A stretch of DNA of 64,000 nucleotides from Neobacillus mesonae (GTDB lineage Bacteria > Bacillota > Bacilli > Paenibacillales > Paenibacillaceae), in the NCBI GenBank assembly GCA_023715865.1, contig JAMBOW010000001.1, positions 1,302,001 through 1,366,000 of the forward strand, written 5' to 3'. The notes beneath the pieces were generated by a model. The model had not been told where the DNA came from. It did no database searches and saw only the letters and a list, made by a program, of their open reading frames with translations. Numbering within the stretch: the first letter of the stretch is position 1; each line of letters begins with the position of its first letter. Of this stretch, positions 26,603-35,787 are shown in pieces. The translations under genes and the position numbers were made by a program.

Positions 26603-26645
26603 TTGCACAAATCGGGAATTTGCATTATATTAATTGATAGCTCAA
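26603..26645 (+). promoter_or_regulatory. marR promoter and operator
   Basis: TTGCAC (26603-26608), a 17-base spacer, TATATT (26626-26631), then the operator TTGATAGCTCAA (26634-26645), inside a longer palindrome TTAATTGA-TAGC-TCAATTAA. Occupancy would block transcription start, so autorepression is likely. Confidence 0.75.
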
Positions 26646-26717
26646 TTAATGAGTGTCATAACAAGACATACAGCACTGCAGATGTGCCAGGTCTTTAAGC
26701 ACTCGGGAGGTCAATTT

Positions 26718-27146
26718 ATGAATTGTTCATTCTCTGAACAGGAGCAAATTCTGCATCTGCTCAAAAACCTGAATAATCAGATCAGTCCAAAGTTTGAAAG
26801 GTGCACAGGTATCAGCTCTTCCCGATATGACTTGTTGTATCAGCTGTATCTTGCAGATGAGGTGAATCAAACTCACTTGCAAAAAGCGATCAATATCGAC
26901 AGTGCCGCCATCACCCGTCATCTTAAGCAGCTGGAGGCTGATGGTATGGTTTCTAGAAGAAAAAACCCTTCCGATAATCGGGTCACCTTTGTCCGTCTTA
27001 CCGATGAGGGACGGAAGCATATCGTCAATTTCAAGAAGGAAAAGACTTCCTTTGTTAACCAAATGCTGCATGATTTCAGCAAGGAAGAAATTGATGTTCT
27101 TACCGACATGCTGCACCGTATGCAGAATAATATTAGCCAATACTAA
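26718..27146 (+). CDS. MarR family transcriptional regulator of the nitroreductase module
   Basis: A 142-residue winged-helix regulator. HTH region: QTHLQKAINIDSAAITRHLKQLEADGMV; wing: RKNPSDNRVTFVRLTDEG. One cysteine (Cys3) lies near the start and another (Cys29, in FERCTGISSS) sits before the HTH, so thiol oxidation or alkylation could be the signal. The start is ATG 26718, with GGGAGG upstream; the longer reading from 26634 runs through the operator. It lies between the nitroreductase and monooxygenase genes and has the same operator as the nitroreductase. Confidence 0.88.
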   Translation: MNCSFSEQEQILHLLKNLNNQISPKFERCTGISSSRYDLLYQLYLADEVNQTHLQKAINIDSAAITRHLKQLEADGMVSRRKNPSDNRVTFVRLTDEGRKHIVNFKKEKTSFVNQMLHDFSKEEIDVLTDMLHRMQNNISQY

Positions 27147-27177
27147 ATTTCACAAGAAGGAAAGGATTGTTGACATC

Positions 27178-27474
27178 ATGATTATCATTCATGCAAATTT
27201 ACAAATTAAACCAGAACAAGAGGCAGCGTTTCTTGAGGAAGCAAAATCACTGCTCGCAGCTACCAGAACAGAAGAAGGAAATATCAGCTATGAGCTGATG
27301 AAATCTACCGAGAAAGAGCATCACTATACAATGGTAGAATTGTGGAAAGACATGGAAGCAGCAGGTGTTCATAATTCAAGTGCTCATTTTACTGCCTTCA
27401 CTCAAAAAGCAAAAGATCTTCTAGCTGCACCTATGGATTTGAAAGTGTTCAGCGGAGAACCGTTGAAAGTATAA
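27178..27474 (+). CDS. Antibiotic biosynthesis monooxygenase (ABM) domain protein, YgiN-like
   Basis: A 98-residue ferredoxin-like protein of the ABM family: IIIHANLQIKPEQEAAFLEE, GNISYELMKSTEKEHHYTMVELWKD, then HFTAFTQKAKDLL. Relatives such as YgiN and YdhR are cofactor-free quinol or small-aromatic monooxygenases, usually dimers. AAAGGA lies 11 bases before ATG 27178. It follows marR by 31 bases and shares its transcript. With the nitroreductase it would form a quinone reduction and oxidation pair. Confidence 0.87.
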   Translation: MIIIHANLQIKPEQEAAFLEEAKSLLAATRTEEGNISYELMKSTEKEHHYTMVELWKDMEAAGVHNSSAHFTAFTQKAKDLLAAPMDLKVFSGEPLKV

Positions 27475-27512
27475 GCTGATACCTGACATTTAATAATCCG
27501 TTGTTTAAATAC

Positions 27513-27543
27513 AAAAAGACCTTGGGGTAACCCAAGGTCTTTT
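27513..27543. terminator. Bidirectional terminator
   Basis: AAAAAGACCTTGGG-GTAA-CCCAAGGTCTTTT between the convergent ABM and CPBP protease genes. Confidence 0.85.
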
Positions 27544-27574
27544 ACATACATCCCCTTCTCTCCCTGCTTAAAAC

Positions 27575-28255
27575 TCAAATCAGACCGAACAATATAAAAC
27601 CGATGGTATTGATCGCCAGGTTCGCGCACATGTGCACCATCCAAGAAGCATATATATTACCTGCTTTTTCATTCAACCAATTAAACAACAGACCTGCTGC
27701 GAATAGGCTGACGATCATCAATATAAATAATGGTATCGTAAACCAACTGGTCATCATGGCAATGTGATATACCGCAAAAGCACCTGCACTGAATAGGTAA
27801 GCAAATTTACGGCCGGTTAAACTCTTTAATGTTAAAAATGCAAAACCTCTAAAGAAAAATTCCTCCAACAATGAATTAACAATGGATATGTAGATCGCCA
27901 CAAACACAAAATTTTCGGCGTTCACTCCCATATTACTCTGTAAAGCCCCCGTAATTTGGGTAAGATCTAAATACGGGCCAAGCAAAATATAACTTCCCAT
28001 GATAAGGGTAAACACGGCAGCTCCAAGCAGAACCGCGAACTTTATACTTTTCTTATCAAATTTGAATAATTCAACAAAGGATACTTCCTTCGTATAAAAT
28101 GCATAACAAGCCGGAAGGATGAGGAAAAGCAGCCATTTAATCAGCGATTTTACAGCATAATCGGGCCTAAGGACGGCGTCCACTAACGCCATCACAATAC
28201 AGCTAAGAATAATAATTAGGATTATAGAAATGAGATTCTTCCTTGATTTGATCAT
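27575..28255 (-). CDS. CPBP family intramembrane metalloprotease (CAAX protease-like)
   Basis: A 226-residue membrane protein with about six to seven spans. The family motifs are LLEEFFFRGFAFL (EExxxR), AVYHIAMM and WMVHMCANLAIN, supplying the Glu and His residues that bind the metal. Bacterial members process peptides or act in bacteriocin immunity and stress. No bacteriocin gene is adjacent. AAGGAG lies 7 bases before ATG 28255. The substrate is unknown. Confidence 0.88.
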   Translation of the reverse strand: MIKSRKNLISIILIIILSCIVMALVDAVLRPDYAVKSLIKWLLFLILPACYAFYTKEVSFVELFKFDKKSIKFAVLLGAAVFTLIMGSYILLGPYLDLTQITGALQSNMGVNAENFVFVAIYISIVNSLLEEFFFRGFAFLTLKSLTGRKFAYLFSAGAFAVYHIAMMTSWFTIPLFILMIVSLFAAGLLFNWLNEKAGNIYASWMVHMCANLAINTIGFILFGLI

Positions 28256-28476
28256 TAAATAACTCCTTGTCCTTTTCTTTCATTCGACAAATTTCGTAGA
28301 CTTTCTATCTTGCGCACAATCATTGATGCTTTATTTTGATAAAAATGAACTATTAATTTATAACGATTACTCTATTATAATAACTTATTTGAGAGCAAAA
28401 AAAGTTCAATACATACGAAAATTGTTTATTTATTATTTGTCGTTCACTTCTATATTGTTAAGCGAGGTCATGTACA

Positions 28477-29004
28477 ATGAAATTATATCCTGAAATGTTT
28501 TTCTCTCCTTGGCATCTGATCGTAGTTGTCATGGTCTTCATTGCCTTTATTGGACTTGTTGTCGGAAAATATGATCGTAGAACCATACTTAAGAGTACTG
28601 GACTTTCAGCGCTTGTCATTTATTTTATCGTGACGATACCTGTTGGATTGATCGTTCAAGAATCTTCTTATAAAGAAGAAAAGATAATTGAAGCACTTGA
28701 TCAGGAGCATGTAGAACAGCGCGCAAATCTGAACTACGCAGCAACGGATGGAATATCCTTATATGTGGGTGCCTTTGAGGATGATGACAGTTCCGAGATC
28801 ATCGTGTATGCCGGAAACTACGGAAGTGAAAATTTCACAGGCAGCATCAATGTCATGGTCTCCGACGAAGAGTTTAAAGAACTTTTAAATGAAACTTATG
28901 AAGATATCGAATTGCGCCCTGGGCAAAAAAAAGAAATCGACAGTTTTTATACGACACAGCCGATGGATACCTATATGTTTACTTATAAAACACAGCCGGA
29001 ATAA
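28477..29004 (+). CDS. Membrane protein of unknown function with an extracytoplasmic beta-rich domain
   Basis: A 175-residue protein. Two spans (about 12-30 and 43-61) are joined by a short charged loop. The remaining 110 residues, probably outside the membrane, contain a beta-rich segment (GISLYVGAFEDDDSSEIIVYA through FTGSINVMVSD) that ends in PGQKKEIDSFYTTQ. This resembles small Ig-like or FxLYD-type domains, but I cannot assign it. GAGGT lies 8 bases before ATG 28477. Single-gene unit. Confidence 0.65.
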   Translation: MKLYPEMFFSPWHLIVVVMVFIAFIGLVVGKYDRRTILKSTGLSALVIYFIVTIPVGLIVQESSYKEEKIIEALDQEHVEQRANLNYAATDGISLYVGAFEDDDSSEIIVYAGNYGSENFTGSINVMVSDEEFKELLNETYEDIELRPGQKKEIDSFYTTQPMDTYMFTYKTQPE

Positions 29005-29016
29005 ATGATTAAAATT

Positions 29017-29053
29017 AAGAAACGCAGTCCTATATTTGGGACTGCGTTTCTTT
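29017..29053. terminator. Bidirectional terminator
   Basis: AAGAAACGCAGTCC and GGACTGCGTTTCTT form a 14-bp stem between convergent genes. Confidence 0.85.
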
Positions 29054-29070
29054 GTAAAGCCATGATCATA

Positions 29071-30282
29071 TCAATAATGTAAACCATTGGAGCTTTTAGA
29101 TTTCGGAGCTTGCGGCATATTCTTCTCGTCTTGTTTTTTACGAAGGCGACGCATAATAAAGTATATGATGGCTGTTCCCACCACGGTTAACAAGCTCATA
29201 GCAAGTAATATCGCTGATGCCCGGTAACTAGGATCCGTCTCGACTTCCGAGCTGTCAATAAATATGAAGCTGAACAGTGTAATAACATGGAATACAATAA
29301 TTTGAGTCCATCTCATCCATTTTACCAATGCAAAGAACAGAACACTTGAGATAAGTATAAGCATCATTGGAATGATAACTCCGTCTGGATTCACTTTCCC
29401 TTGCTCGGCCAAGTTTACATACCAAATTCCTAAGCCTAATTGAAGTATAAGTACAGGCCAAGCGTATCTTCCCATTCCTCGAAAAGCCGATTTCCTTTTA
29501 TTCAGCTCTTTCTCATATTCCATCCATTTCTCATCTTCTTCAAAATTATCGAGTTCTTCTTGGGTGGGTTCACGGCTCTCCTCTTCTTCTACAACACGTT
29601 CATAAAATGGCCTGAATTCTCTTTCGATATTACCGTCAAAAACAGCAGGTGTTAAATACCTGTCTTCCCGCAGCTCGATCGGTACAGCTGTCAGCTGAAG
29701 ATTTGAGATAATAATAGAAGTTAACGATAAAGATATTCCTCTAGTTCCTAATACCTCCAGCCACCGGTTCGCTTCCATTTCTTCTGTAAAAGGAACAACA
29801 AGCGCCATTTCTTCTGTACCATTATGATGAATCAAGTATAATACGGGAAGAAGAGCTATCTGTTCGTACCGGTCACTTTTAGGTTTCTTTTGATAAATAT
29901 AATTTGATGGAACAACGTAACGCCCATAGTAAAGCTCTTTTATATCAGAGATTCGAATCGTACCTTCGCTCTTCTCCTTTGTTTCCCCATCCCAAAGTAT
30001 GTACTCCACCCTGTCATCATATAGCAAAAAATGATCCAAATGGTTGTTTCTCCATATCCATTGCTTCAGACTGCGGAAAAGTTTCATGAATAATATGATT
30101 CCCACCGGGACAGCTGCAATTGAAATATAGGACCAGATTGATGGCCATAAGGCAATCAGCACGAAGGGACCTGCTGCTAGGCACAAGGTGAGCAGCAGAC
30201 CAAGACTATAGATTTCGAAAATATAAACCCAATATGAGGGAAGCACTTTTCTCTCTTTCTGCTCCTGAATGACTAAAGACAT
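29071..30282 (-). CDS. Multispan membrane protein of unknown function
   Basis: A 403-residue protein. Two N-terminal spans (about 20-70) lead to a cytoplasmic region (about 75-260) whose first half reads like a PH-like or membrane-associated beta domain (FLLYDDRVEYILWDG, then RISDIKELYYGRY). An acidic helix follows (EEEESREPTQEELDNFEEDE). Four more spans fill about 270-385, and the C-terminus is basic. No enzyme motif is visible. GGAG lies 9 bases before ATG 30282. I do not recognise the family. Confidence 0.65.
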   Translation of the reverse strand: MSLVIQEQKERKVLPSYWVYIFEIYSLGLLLTLCLAAGPFVLIALWPSIWSYISIAAVPVGIILFMKLFRSLKQWIWRNNHLDHFLLYDDRVEYILWDGETKEKSEGTIRISDIKELYYGRYVVPSNYIYQKKPKSDRYEQIALLPVLYLIHHNGTEEMALVVPFTEEMEANRWLEVLGTRGISLSLTSIIISNLQLTAVPIELREDRYLTPAVFDGNIEREFRPFYERVVEEEESREPTQEELDNFEEDEKWMEYEKELNKRKSAFRGMGRYAWPVLILQLGLGIWYVNLAEQGKVNPDGVIIPMMLILISSVLFFALVKWMRWTQIIVFHVITLFSFIFIDSSEVETDPSYRASAILLAMSLLTVVGTAIIYFIMRRLRKKQDEKNMPQAPKSKSSNGLHY

Positions 30283-30471
30283 TACAGTGACTCCTTTGTG
30301 TATAGTAGTAAGACTCTCTCCTCTTCAATAAACAACAGCCTAATAATTCTACCACAGTTTTCCCTCTATTTTCTTCAATTGTTAACTACTTGAGGCTAAA
30401 GGTCTATTACTTTATCCCCTTATATTCGTAAATACCCATGCTTTATGTATTGAAGCGTAATTCATCAAATT

Positions 30472-31035
30472 TTATTGGTCAGCTTCCTGTGACAGCAGCT
30501 CATCCCGTACTTCAGTTAATGCAAACCCTAGTAAATTCCTTCCTCGCCATTTCATCGGATTATGAGCTGCCGGATCATCCTTGGACATCCCGATTCCCCA
30601 AATACGGTCCACAGGACTTGCCTCTACTAAAATCCGGCCTTTCGTCGATTTCATATAATGCCATAAATCAGGATTCTGCTTAAACTTTGCGTAGTTTCCA
30701 CGCTTAACAATATCATAGCAGTGCTGTTCCCATACCGACTGATCAAAACCTGTAACAGCACGTCCATACGCTTTCATCTCTTTTGGATGCTTCGCCTGCA
30801 TAATGGCTGTCAGCATCTTATCATCTTGGAATAACCTTGCTTTTTCCGCCATCATGTATTGTTCAGTACAACTGTAAGATTCGCCGTTTATCATAAAGGA
30901 GCATGTCCACCATTGGCTGAAGCAGCTTGAACTAATATGTCCGCCCGTAGATGGTCTATGTCCCCAGAAGAACAGGAACTTCTTTTTATTCCCTGCCTGA
31001 TACTCTTTCTTCAATGCTTCTATGTTATATATCAT
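30472..31035 (-). CDS. NADAR family protein (YbiA-like)
   Basis: A 187-residue NADAR protein. FLFFWGHRP at the start, FSQWWTCSFMINGESYSCTEQYMMAEKARLF and the C-terminal DRIWGIGMSKDDPAAHNPMKWRGRNLLG are the family's conserved segments. NADAR enzymes are N-glycosidases acting on ADP-ribose-type or riboflavin-pathway intermediates, and some remove ADP-ribose from guanine in DNA. The ATG overlaps the end of the NUDIX gene by 4 bases, with GGAGGGATTCAT before it. No DarT-like ADP-ribosyltransferase gene is adjacent. Confidence 0.9.
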   Translation of the reverse strand: MIYNIEALKKEYQAGNKKKFLFFWGHRPSTGGHISSSCFSQWWTCSFMINGESYSCTEQYMMAEKARLFQDDKMLTAIMQAKHPKEMKAYGRAVTGFDQSVWEQHCYDIVKRGNYAKFKQNPDLWHYMKSTKGRILVEASPVDRIWGIGMSKDDPAAHNPMKWRGRNLLGFALTEVRDELLSQEADQ

Positions 31036-31925
31036 ATGAATCCCTCCAGATTTCTTCGGTACAGCCTTGACGGCCTGTGACCGGCACTTTCCGTAAAATG
31101 TTCTGTTTCTTCAACTAAATGTGCTGCTTTCCGGCGAAATGCCGCTTTCAGCAGCTCTTTATCGAGAATAACCTCATATACCTGCTGCAGATCAGTCAGT
31201 GTAAACAGCTCAGGCATTAGATGCATAGCAATACCTGTGTACTCAAGTTTTCCGCGTAGCCGTTCGATTGCGTATCCAATGATTTTGGCATGATCAAAAG
31301 CAAGTCCTTCATTGGACACAATATCAAATTCAACACTTGCCCCATTTTGCATGGATTTCGACTTTCTCTCTATAACTGCAGTTAAGGTTTGTTGTTCCCC
31401 TGACAGCTTCAATTCGAATTGCTGGGACATCATTACTTCCCCATTCGATATTCCCTTCTGCTCTTTCAGAAGTCGATAGGAGACGTTAAACCAGGAGGCA
31501 GAATCCGCATCATCACCTGCCTGCAGCTTAGTTTGATAGCTGTCTATTAAAGCCATATAAGTGCAGCTGATGACCCAAGTCCTAGGATCACGTCCAGGGT
31601 CACTGAAAGTATACAGCTGCTCCAAATAAACCCCGTCCACCCCTGTTTCCTCTTGAAGCTCTCTTCGAGCTGCTGACTCAGTTGTTTCCGAAGGACGAAC
31701 AAAGCCGCCGGGAAGCGCCCATTGCCCCAAATAAGGATGACCGCCCCGCTGAATAAGCAATACTTGCAGATTTTTCTTCGGGAGCTTCCTGTAATTGGAT
31801 TCCTTCGTATCTGCTACCGTGAAAATTACCATATCGGCTGCAACCGATGGCCGTTCATAATCACCAGCACTATACCCTGCCAGGAACTCCTCCTCGGTTA
31901 ATCCATTACGGTCATGCATTGTCAA
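31032..31925 (-). CDS. NUDIX hydrolase with C-terminal winged-helix domain (NrtR-like)
   Basis: A 297-residue protein. The NUDIX box is intact: GGFVRP, then E-x7-REL-QEETG (about residues 74-96). The C-terminal part (about 195-297; ELFTLTDLQQVYEVILDKEL, then FRRK) matches the NrtR-type winged helix. NrtR proteins regulate NAD biosynthesis and bind ADP-ribose through a degenerate NUDIX box; here the box is complete, so hydrolysis of an ADP-ribose-type substrate is likely. TTG 31925 has GGTGA 7 bases upstream; ATG 31919 is the alternative. It overlaps the NADAR gene by 4 bases. Confidence 0.85.
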   Translation of the reverse strand: MTMHDRNGLTEEEFLAGYSAGDYERPSVAADMVIFTVADTKESNYRKLPKKNLQVLLIQRGGHPYLGQWALPGGFVRPSETTESAARRELQEETGVDGVYLEQLYTFSDPGRDPRTWVISCTYMALIDSYQTKLQAGDDADSASWFNVSYRLLKEQKGISNGEVMMSQQFELKLSGEQQTLTAVIERKSKSMQNGASVEFDIVSNEGLAFDHAKIIGYAIERLRGKLEYTGIAMHLMPELFTLTDLQQVYEVILDKELLKAAFRRKAAHLVEETEHFTESAGHRPSRLYRRNLEGFI

Positions 31926-32020
31926 AGTCTAATCACCAGCCCACCTGAATAGTTATTATCAATATGTTAATATCAAATTGTTACTAACAAATTACAAGAA
32001 AGCTCCGCTTATGTCAAGTC

Positions 32021-32053
32021 AAAAAAGCCCATTTATTTTAACCGGGCTTTTTT
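32021..32053 (-). terminator. Terminator overlapping the end of the GerAB gene
   Basis: AAAAAAGCCCGG and GGGCTTTTTT on the minus strand; the stem includes the last codons of the germination gene. Confidence 0.75.
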
Positions 32054-33151
32054 GCTTTTTCTCATTCGAAATCCGCTAACCATCAGAAGTAGGAGAGGAA
32101 CGAGACAGAATAACAAAAGGGATTGATTACCGAGCATGTCCCCAACTTTCAAAGTCTGAATAATATCTTTTGGAAGCATGGTGAGAAGATAAATAACAGG
32201 CAGCAGCCCAATAAGTATGGGAACAAGCTTCTTTTTGAATAGCTGAGATAATCCTAACGATGCAGTGTAGTAAGAAATGGAGAAGGTAGCGAATATCTGC
32301 ATGACCCATATAATCAAAAGAAGAGTTTCAAACCTCTCGAATAAAAACCCCTCAAATTCAAAATTTCTCAACACATCTAAAGTCGGCCAGCTGCGAACGA
32401 TTGTTCCTTCCACTGTCAATGAACCGATCACCAATAGATTAAGGATGGTGTATATCACCAGCGGAACTGCTATTCCCTTCATGACAGCACTCGTTCCATC
32501 TTTAGGTGTTTTCATGTAAGCCATGGCTACAAGCATGACTTCAAAACCTGTAAATGACAGCAGTGATGGCTTAATTCCTTTTAACACAGGAGTTATTCCA
32601 CTACCCAGGACTGGCCTTAAATTCTCAATATCAAAAATTCTTAAACTCAGTGCAACAATGACTACAAAGATAAATCCGGTAATCGGCAGCAGGATCATAG
32701 ACAAATAGGATATGGAGTTTATTCCCCCTATGATCAAATAACAGCTCACCCACATAAATACGATGATGACAGACCAGAAAGGGGTTCCCTCCAATAAGTA
32801 GAAAATGGTCACTTCGGCCATAATTCGAAGCTCAAAGGCAGATATGATGATGTAATAAGTAATCATGATTAGAACTAAACCAAAAGCAATCCAGCTTCCT
32901 GTAATTTCTTTTGTAAATTGAAAGATCGTTTTCCCGGGATATCTTTGGCACAGCTTGACAATAATCAGTCCTGCAGTAAATATAATTATGCTTGATAATA
33001 AAGTTGATATCCACAAATCTGGCGTTTTCATTACCTCAGCCATTGCTCTGGGCATGGTCAGAATACCGGTTCCCAGCATGTTGTTAATGACGATGATTGT
33101 TGCCTGATGAGCCGATATTTTATCACCGCTCACAGAAACAGTTTTATGCAT
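32033..33151 (-). CDS. GerAB-type spore germination permease, orphan
   Basis: A 372-residue, ten-span protein of the GerAB (APC-like) family, which forms the germinant-binding membrane subunit of Ger receptors. Typical pieces are ISAHQATIIVINNMLGTGILTMP and GKTIFQFTKEITG at the N-terminus, and PSLLSFTGFEVMLVAMAYMKTP centrally. GerAA and GerAC genes, which normally accompany it, are absent on both sides. It may be a lone subunit or work with partners encoded elsewhere. GCGAGG lies 7 bases before ATG 33151. Confidence 0.88.
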   Translation of the reverse strand: MHKTVSVSGDKISAHQATIIVINNMLGTGILTMPRAMAEVMKTPDLWISTLLSSIIIFTAGLIIVKLCQRYPGKTIFQFTKEITGSWIAFGLVLIMITYYIIISAFELRIMAEVTIFYLLEGTPFWSVIIVFMWVSCYLIIGGINSISYLSMILLPITGFIFVVIVALSLRIFDIENLRPVLGSGITPVLKGIKPSLLSFTGFEVMLVAMAYMKTPKDGTSAVMKGIAVPLVIYTILNLLVIGSLTVEGTIVRSWPTLDVLRNFEFEGFLFERFETLLLIIWVMQIFATFSISYYTASLGLSQLFKKKLVPILIGLLPVIYLLTMLPKDIIQTLKVGDMLGNQSLLLFCLVPLLLLMVSGFRMRKSKKARLK

Positions 33152-33270
33152 ACGAATGCCTCGCTTTAATTTATGTATAACCTTGGTACGTTCAATTCAA
33201 GTTCATTTCAAATTAAAATCAAATATCCATTTTGTTAGAATGTTATTTTATTACATAGTTTATTCTAAAA

Positions 33271-33303
33271 AAGAAAGGACTCCATATCTGGAGTCCTTTT
33301 TTT
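33271..33303 (-). terminator. Terminator of the chemoreceptor gene
   Basis: AAAGGACTCCA-GATA-TGGAGTCCTTT followed on the minus strand by CTTTTTTAG. Confidence 0.8.
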
Positions 33304-33315
33304 AGTATAGTTATT

Positions 33316-35406
33316 CTAGAGTTTAAACTTTCTCACCATTTCCTGAAGGTGAGAAGCCATATCGGCAAGCTCATGAGTTGAGCTTGCGATCTCCTCCATT
33401 GCGGCCATTTGTTCCTCGGTTGCTGCGGATGTCATCTGTGCACTCTCTGCTGTATTACGAGACATATTCGACAGCTCGTTAACTGTAGCGGATACCTCTT
33501 GTGTGCTTGCTGAGATCTGCTCAGCTGCAGCCGAAATTCCTTGAATTTGCTCAACGATGTGAGAAGTCGAACGCTCTATATTATGGAAAACGCTGCTGGC
33601 TTCCTCACTTACCCTTAACCCTGCTTCAACCTGCTCACGAACGTTCCCATTCATCGCGAGGGTTGTTTCTTCTATAAGTTCAAGCATCTTCGAAATGGTG
33701 GAATTAATGTCATCGGCCGTTTGCTTGGACTGCTCGGACAGCTGGCGAACCTCGCTGGCTACAACAGCAAAGCCGCGGCCTGCCTCCCCTGCTCTGGATG
33801 CCTCAATTGCTGCATTCAAGGACAACAGATTGGTTTGCTTCGCAATGTCTGTAATTCCTGTGTTCATACGCCTTGCTTCGTCTGAAAGCTTAGACAATTC
33901 ATTAATCCGATCGGCAGACTTATCTACCGCACCGAGTATACGATCCATTTGGGAGCGTACTTCACTGATAACCATGCTTCCTTTTGCTACATTCTGCTCT
34001 GTCTCACCTGCAGAATCAACAATGGAGCTGGCAGACTCAGCTATAGAACCAACACCTCGTGCCATTTCCTCAACGGCCATAGCTGTCTGCTCTGAGGCTT
34101 CAGCTCCAGTGTAAGCTGCCTCAGCCGATTGCGACACCGTCTCTGTAACTTGCTGAACCGACAGTGTTGTTTGCTCAGTACTCTCACGAATTACAGATGA
34201 AGAGGACGCCAACCGATTAGATGTCTGACTAACTTCATTAACCATGGCATGTAAGGATTGAGTCATTTGGTTAAAATCATCTGCAAGCTCCGTAAGTTCG
34301 TTGTTCCCTTTTAAATGAACTCGCTTCGCTAGATTTCCATCCCTAATGCTTTGTGTTCCTTCTTGCAGTTTTTTAAGTGGAACTAGAATAGATCTTATAA
34401 TGATATATATGAGAACTCCAGCAAGCAGCAGTGATATAACGATAACGAGAATACTTGTCACGAGAATAGGTTGTGCTGCTTTCGTATAGTCATCTATGCT
34501 GACCATCGCAACCATTCTCCAACTTGTAATCGGCTCTGTACTGGAATAGGCTTCAAGCTTGAGTCCATTAGCATCCATTTCTGATTTCTGTATTACTGCT
34601 GCTGCGGGAGCCCCCTTCATGTCCCTCATTTCATCCCTCAGATTATCTGAAGGGGCAGCAGGAGCACCAGAATTATCCTCCTCAGGAAGACCTTCCATCA
34701 CTACTCCTGGGGTTAAGCCGAAGCTTTGGAGCAAAGCAGAACTTCCGACAATTTTATTATTGGAATCGACCACTACAAGGCTGCCTGTTTGTCCAATCTT
34801 CGCATCTTTCACGGTTTCATTCAGCCTGTCGAGGCTGAGGTTAAAGGTAATGGCACCTTTGCCATCAGAAAATGCCTTAGAAATTGTAACAATCAGATTG
34901 CCAGTAGAGGAACTAGTCCTTGGCTCCCCTATTGTCACTGCACCGCTGTTCTCAAGAGCATTTTTGTACCAATCCATTTCACGAGGATCGTAATTATCCA
35001 AAGTATTCTCTGGAGATTTTACAAACTCGCCGTCACTATTGCCGATAATGATACCGTCCAGTTCAGGATGAGAATTCATAATCTGATTCAGCCGGTTAGC
35101 CACATTTGAAGCTCCTGCAGCCGATTCAGAAGTAAATTCCGAATGGAACAATTCCAGGTTGTTGAAGACAGGATATACATATTGATAAATATTGGTCCTC
35201 ATCATTTCAAGACTGGTTTCCACAGAGGACGCCATCTGGTTTCTGACTTCATCTTTAGCGCTTTGATAAGAGAAATACCCGATCACTACACTGGGGATGA
35301 TTAACACAGCGCAAAATGAAGCTAATAACCTTGTTCTAATTTTTCGAATGCTCCATTTCTCCGTAAATCTCTTGATGTGGGAAAGCTGAAATCCCCGTTT
35401 ACTCAT
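33316..35406 (-). CDS. Methyl-accepting chemotaxis protein with dCache sensor
   Basis: A 696-residue transmembrane receptor. A first span (about 28-50, [21 protein letters not shown]) precedes an extracellular dCache-type sensor of about 270 residues with the [10 protein letters not shown] motif. The second span (about 315-340) leads to HAMP ([22 protein letters not shown]), then the MCP signalling domain with the tip [40 protein letters not shown]. The start is ATG 35406 with GAGGAG upstream; the longer reading has no ribosome site. It passes external ligand signals to CheA and CheW. The ligand is unknown. Confidence 0.92.
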   Translation of the reverse strand: MSKRGFQLSHIKRFTEKWSIRKIRTRLLASFCAVLIIPSVVIGYFSYQSAKDEVRNQMASSVETSLEMMRTNIYQYVYPVFNNLELFHSEFTSESAAGASNVANRLNQIMNSHPELDGIIIGNSDGEFVKSPENTLDNYDPREMDWYKNALENSGAVTIGEPRTSSSTGNLIVTISKAFSDGKGAITFNLSLDRLNETVKDAKIGQTGSLVVVDSNNKIVGSSALLQSFGLTPGVVMEGLPEEDNSGAPAAPSDNLRDEMRDMKGAPAAAVIQKSEMDANGLKLEAYSSTEPITSWRMVAMVSIDDYTKAAQPILVTSILVIVISLLLAGVLIYIIIRSILVPLKKLQEGTQSIRDGNLAKRVHLKGNNELTELADDFNQMTQSLHAMVNEVSQTSNRLASSSSVIRESTEQTTLSVQQVTETVSQSAEAAYTGAEASEQTAMAVEEMARGVGSIAESASSIVDSAGETEQNVAKGSMVISEVRSQMDRILGAVDKSADRINELSKLSDEARRMNTGITDIAKQTNLLSLNAAIEASRAGEAGRGFAVVASEVRQLSEQSKQTADDINSTISKMLELIEETTLAMNGNVREQVEAGLRVSEEASSVFHNIERSTSHIVEQIQGISAAAEQISASTQEVSATVNELSNMSRNTAESAQMTSAATEEQMAAMEEIASSTHELADMASHLQEMVRKFKL

Positions 35407-35787
35407 ACTTTCTTCTCCTCGTCTGTAAATTAATACTATATATCTCGACAATAATCGATCTTTTCTGTAGATAGTGCATTTATATTCAGAGATTAATTCT
35501 TATAATTGAATCTTTAGACTTAATATTTTTGCACATTTATGTATTACCGAAATCAATTTAAGTTAATTCATACTCGATTTCATCCTTTTTTAGAGTAAAA
35601 GTTCAAACGATATAAATTAATAAAAATCAACAAAAACAAAAAGTCCTGCCCTAAGTTAAGGCAGGAATAAATAACAGTAACTTCAATTATTTTATTTATT
35701 GAGAAAAGGCTTATAAATAGCCGTTTGTTTCTTTCGGAACCCAGGAATATAGGGTATAATCCCTATTATCTAGTATCGGGAGGTGGA
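35407..35787. other. Intergenic region between divergent chemoreceptor and response regulator genes
   Basis: About 380 AT-rich bases, no gene supported. It should contain both promoters. It also holds a minus-strand terminator (35630-35666), for which the nearest possible upstream transcript is that of the kinase gene 850 bases to the right. Confidence 0.6.
35630..35666 (-). terminator. Minus-strand terminator upstream of the response regulator
   Basis: TCCTGCC and GGCAGGA form a 7-bp stem with a 9-base loop; the minus strand continues with CTTTTTGTTTTTG. No minus-strand gene other than the large kinase lies upstream of it. Confidence 0.7.

Noticed and set aside
30472..31925. DarT-NADAR type toxin-antitoxin pair
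   Set aside because: No DarT-like ADP-ribosyltransferase gene lies on either side; the partner is a NUDIX enzyme.
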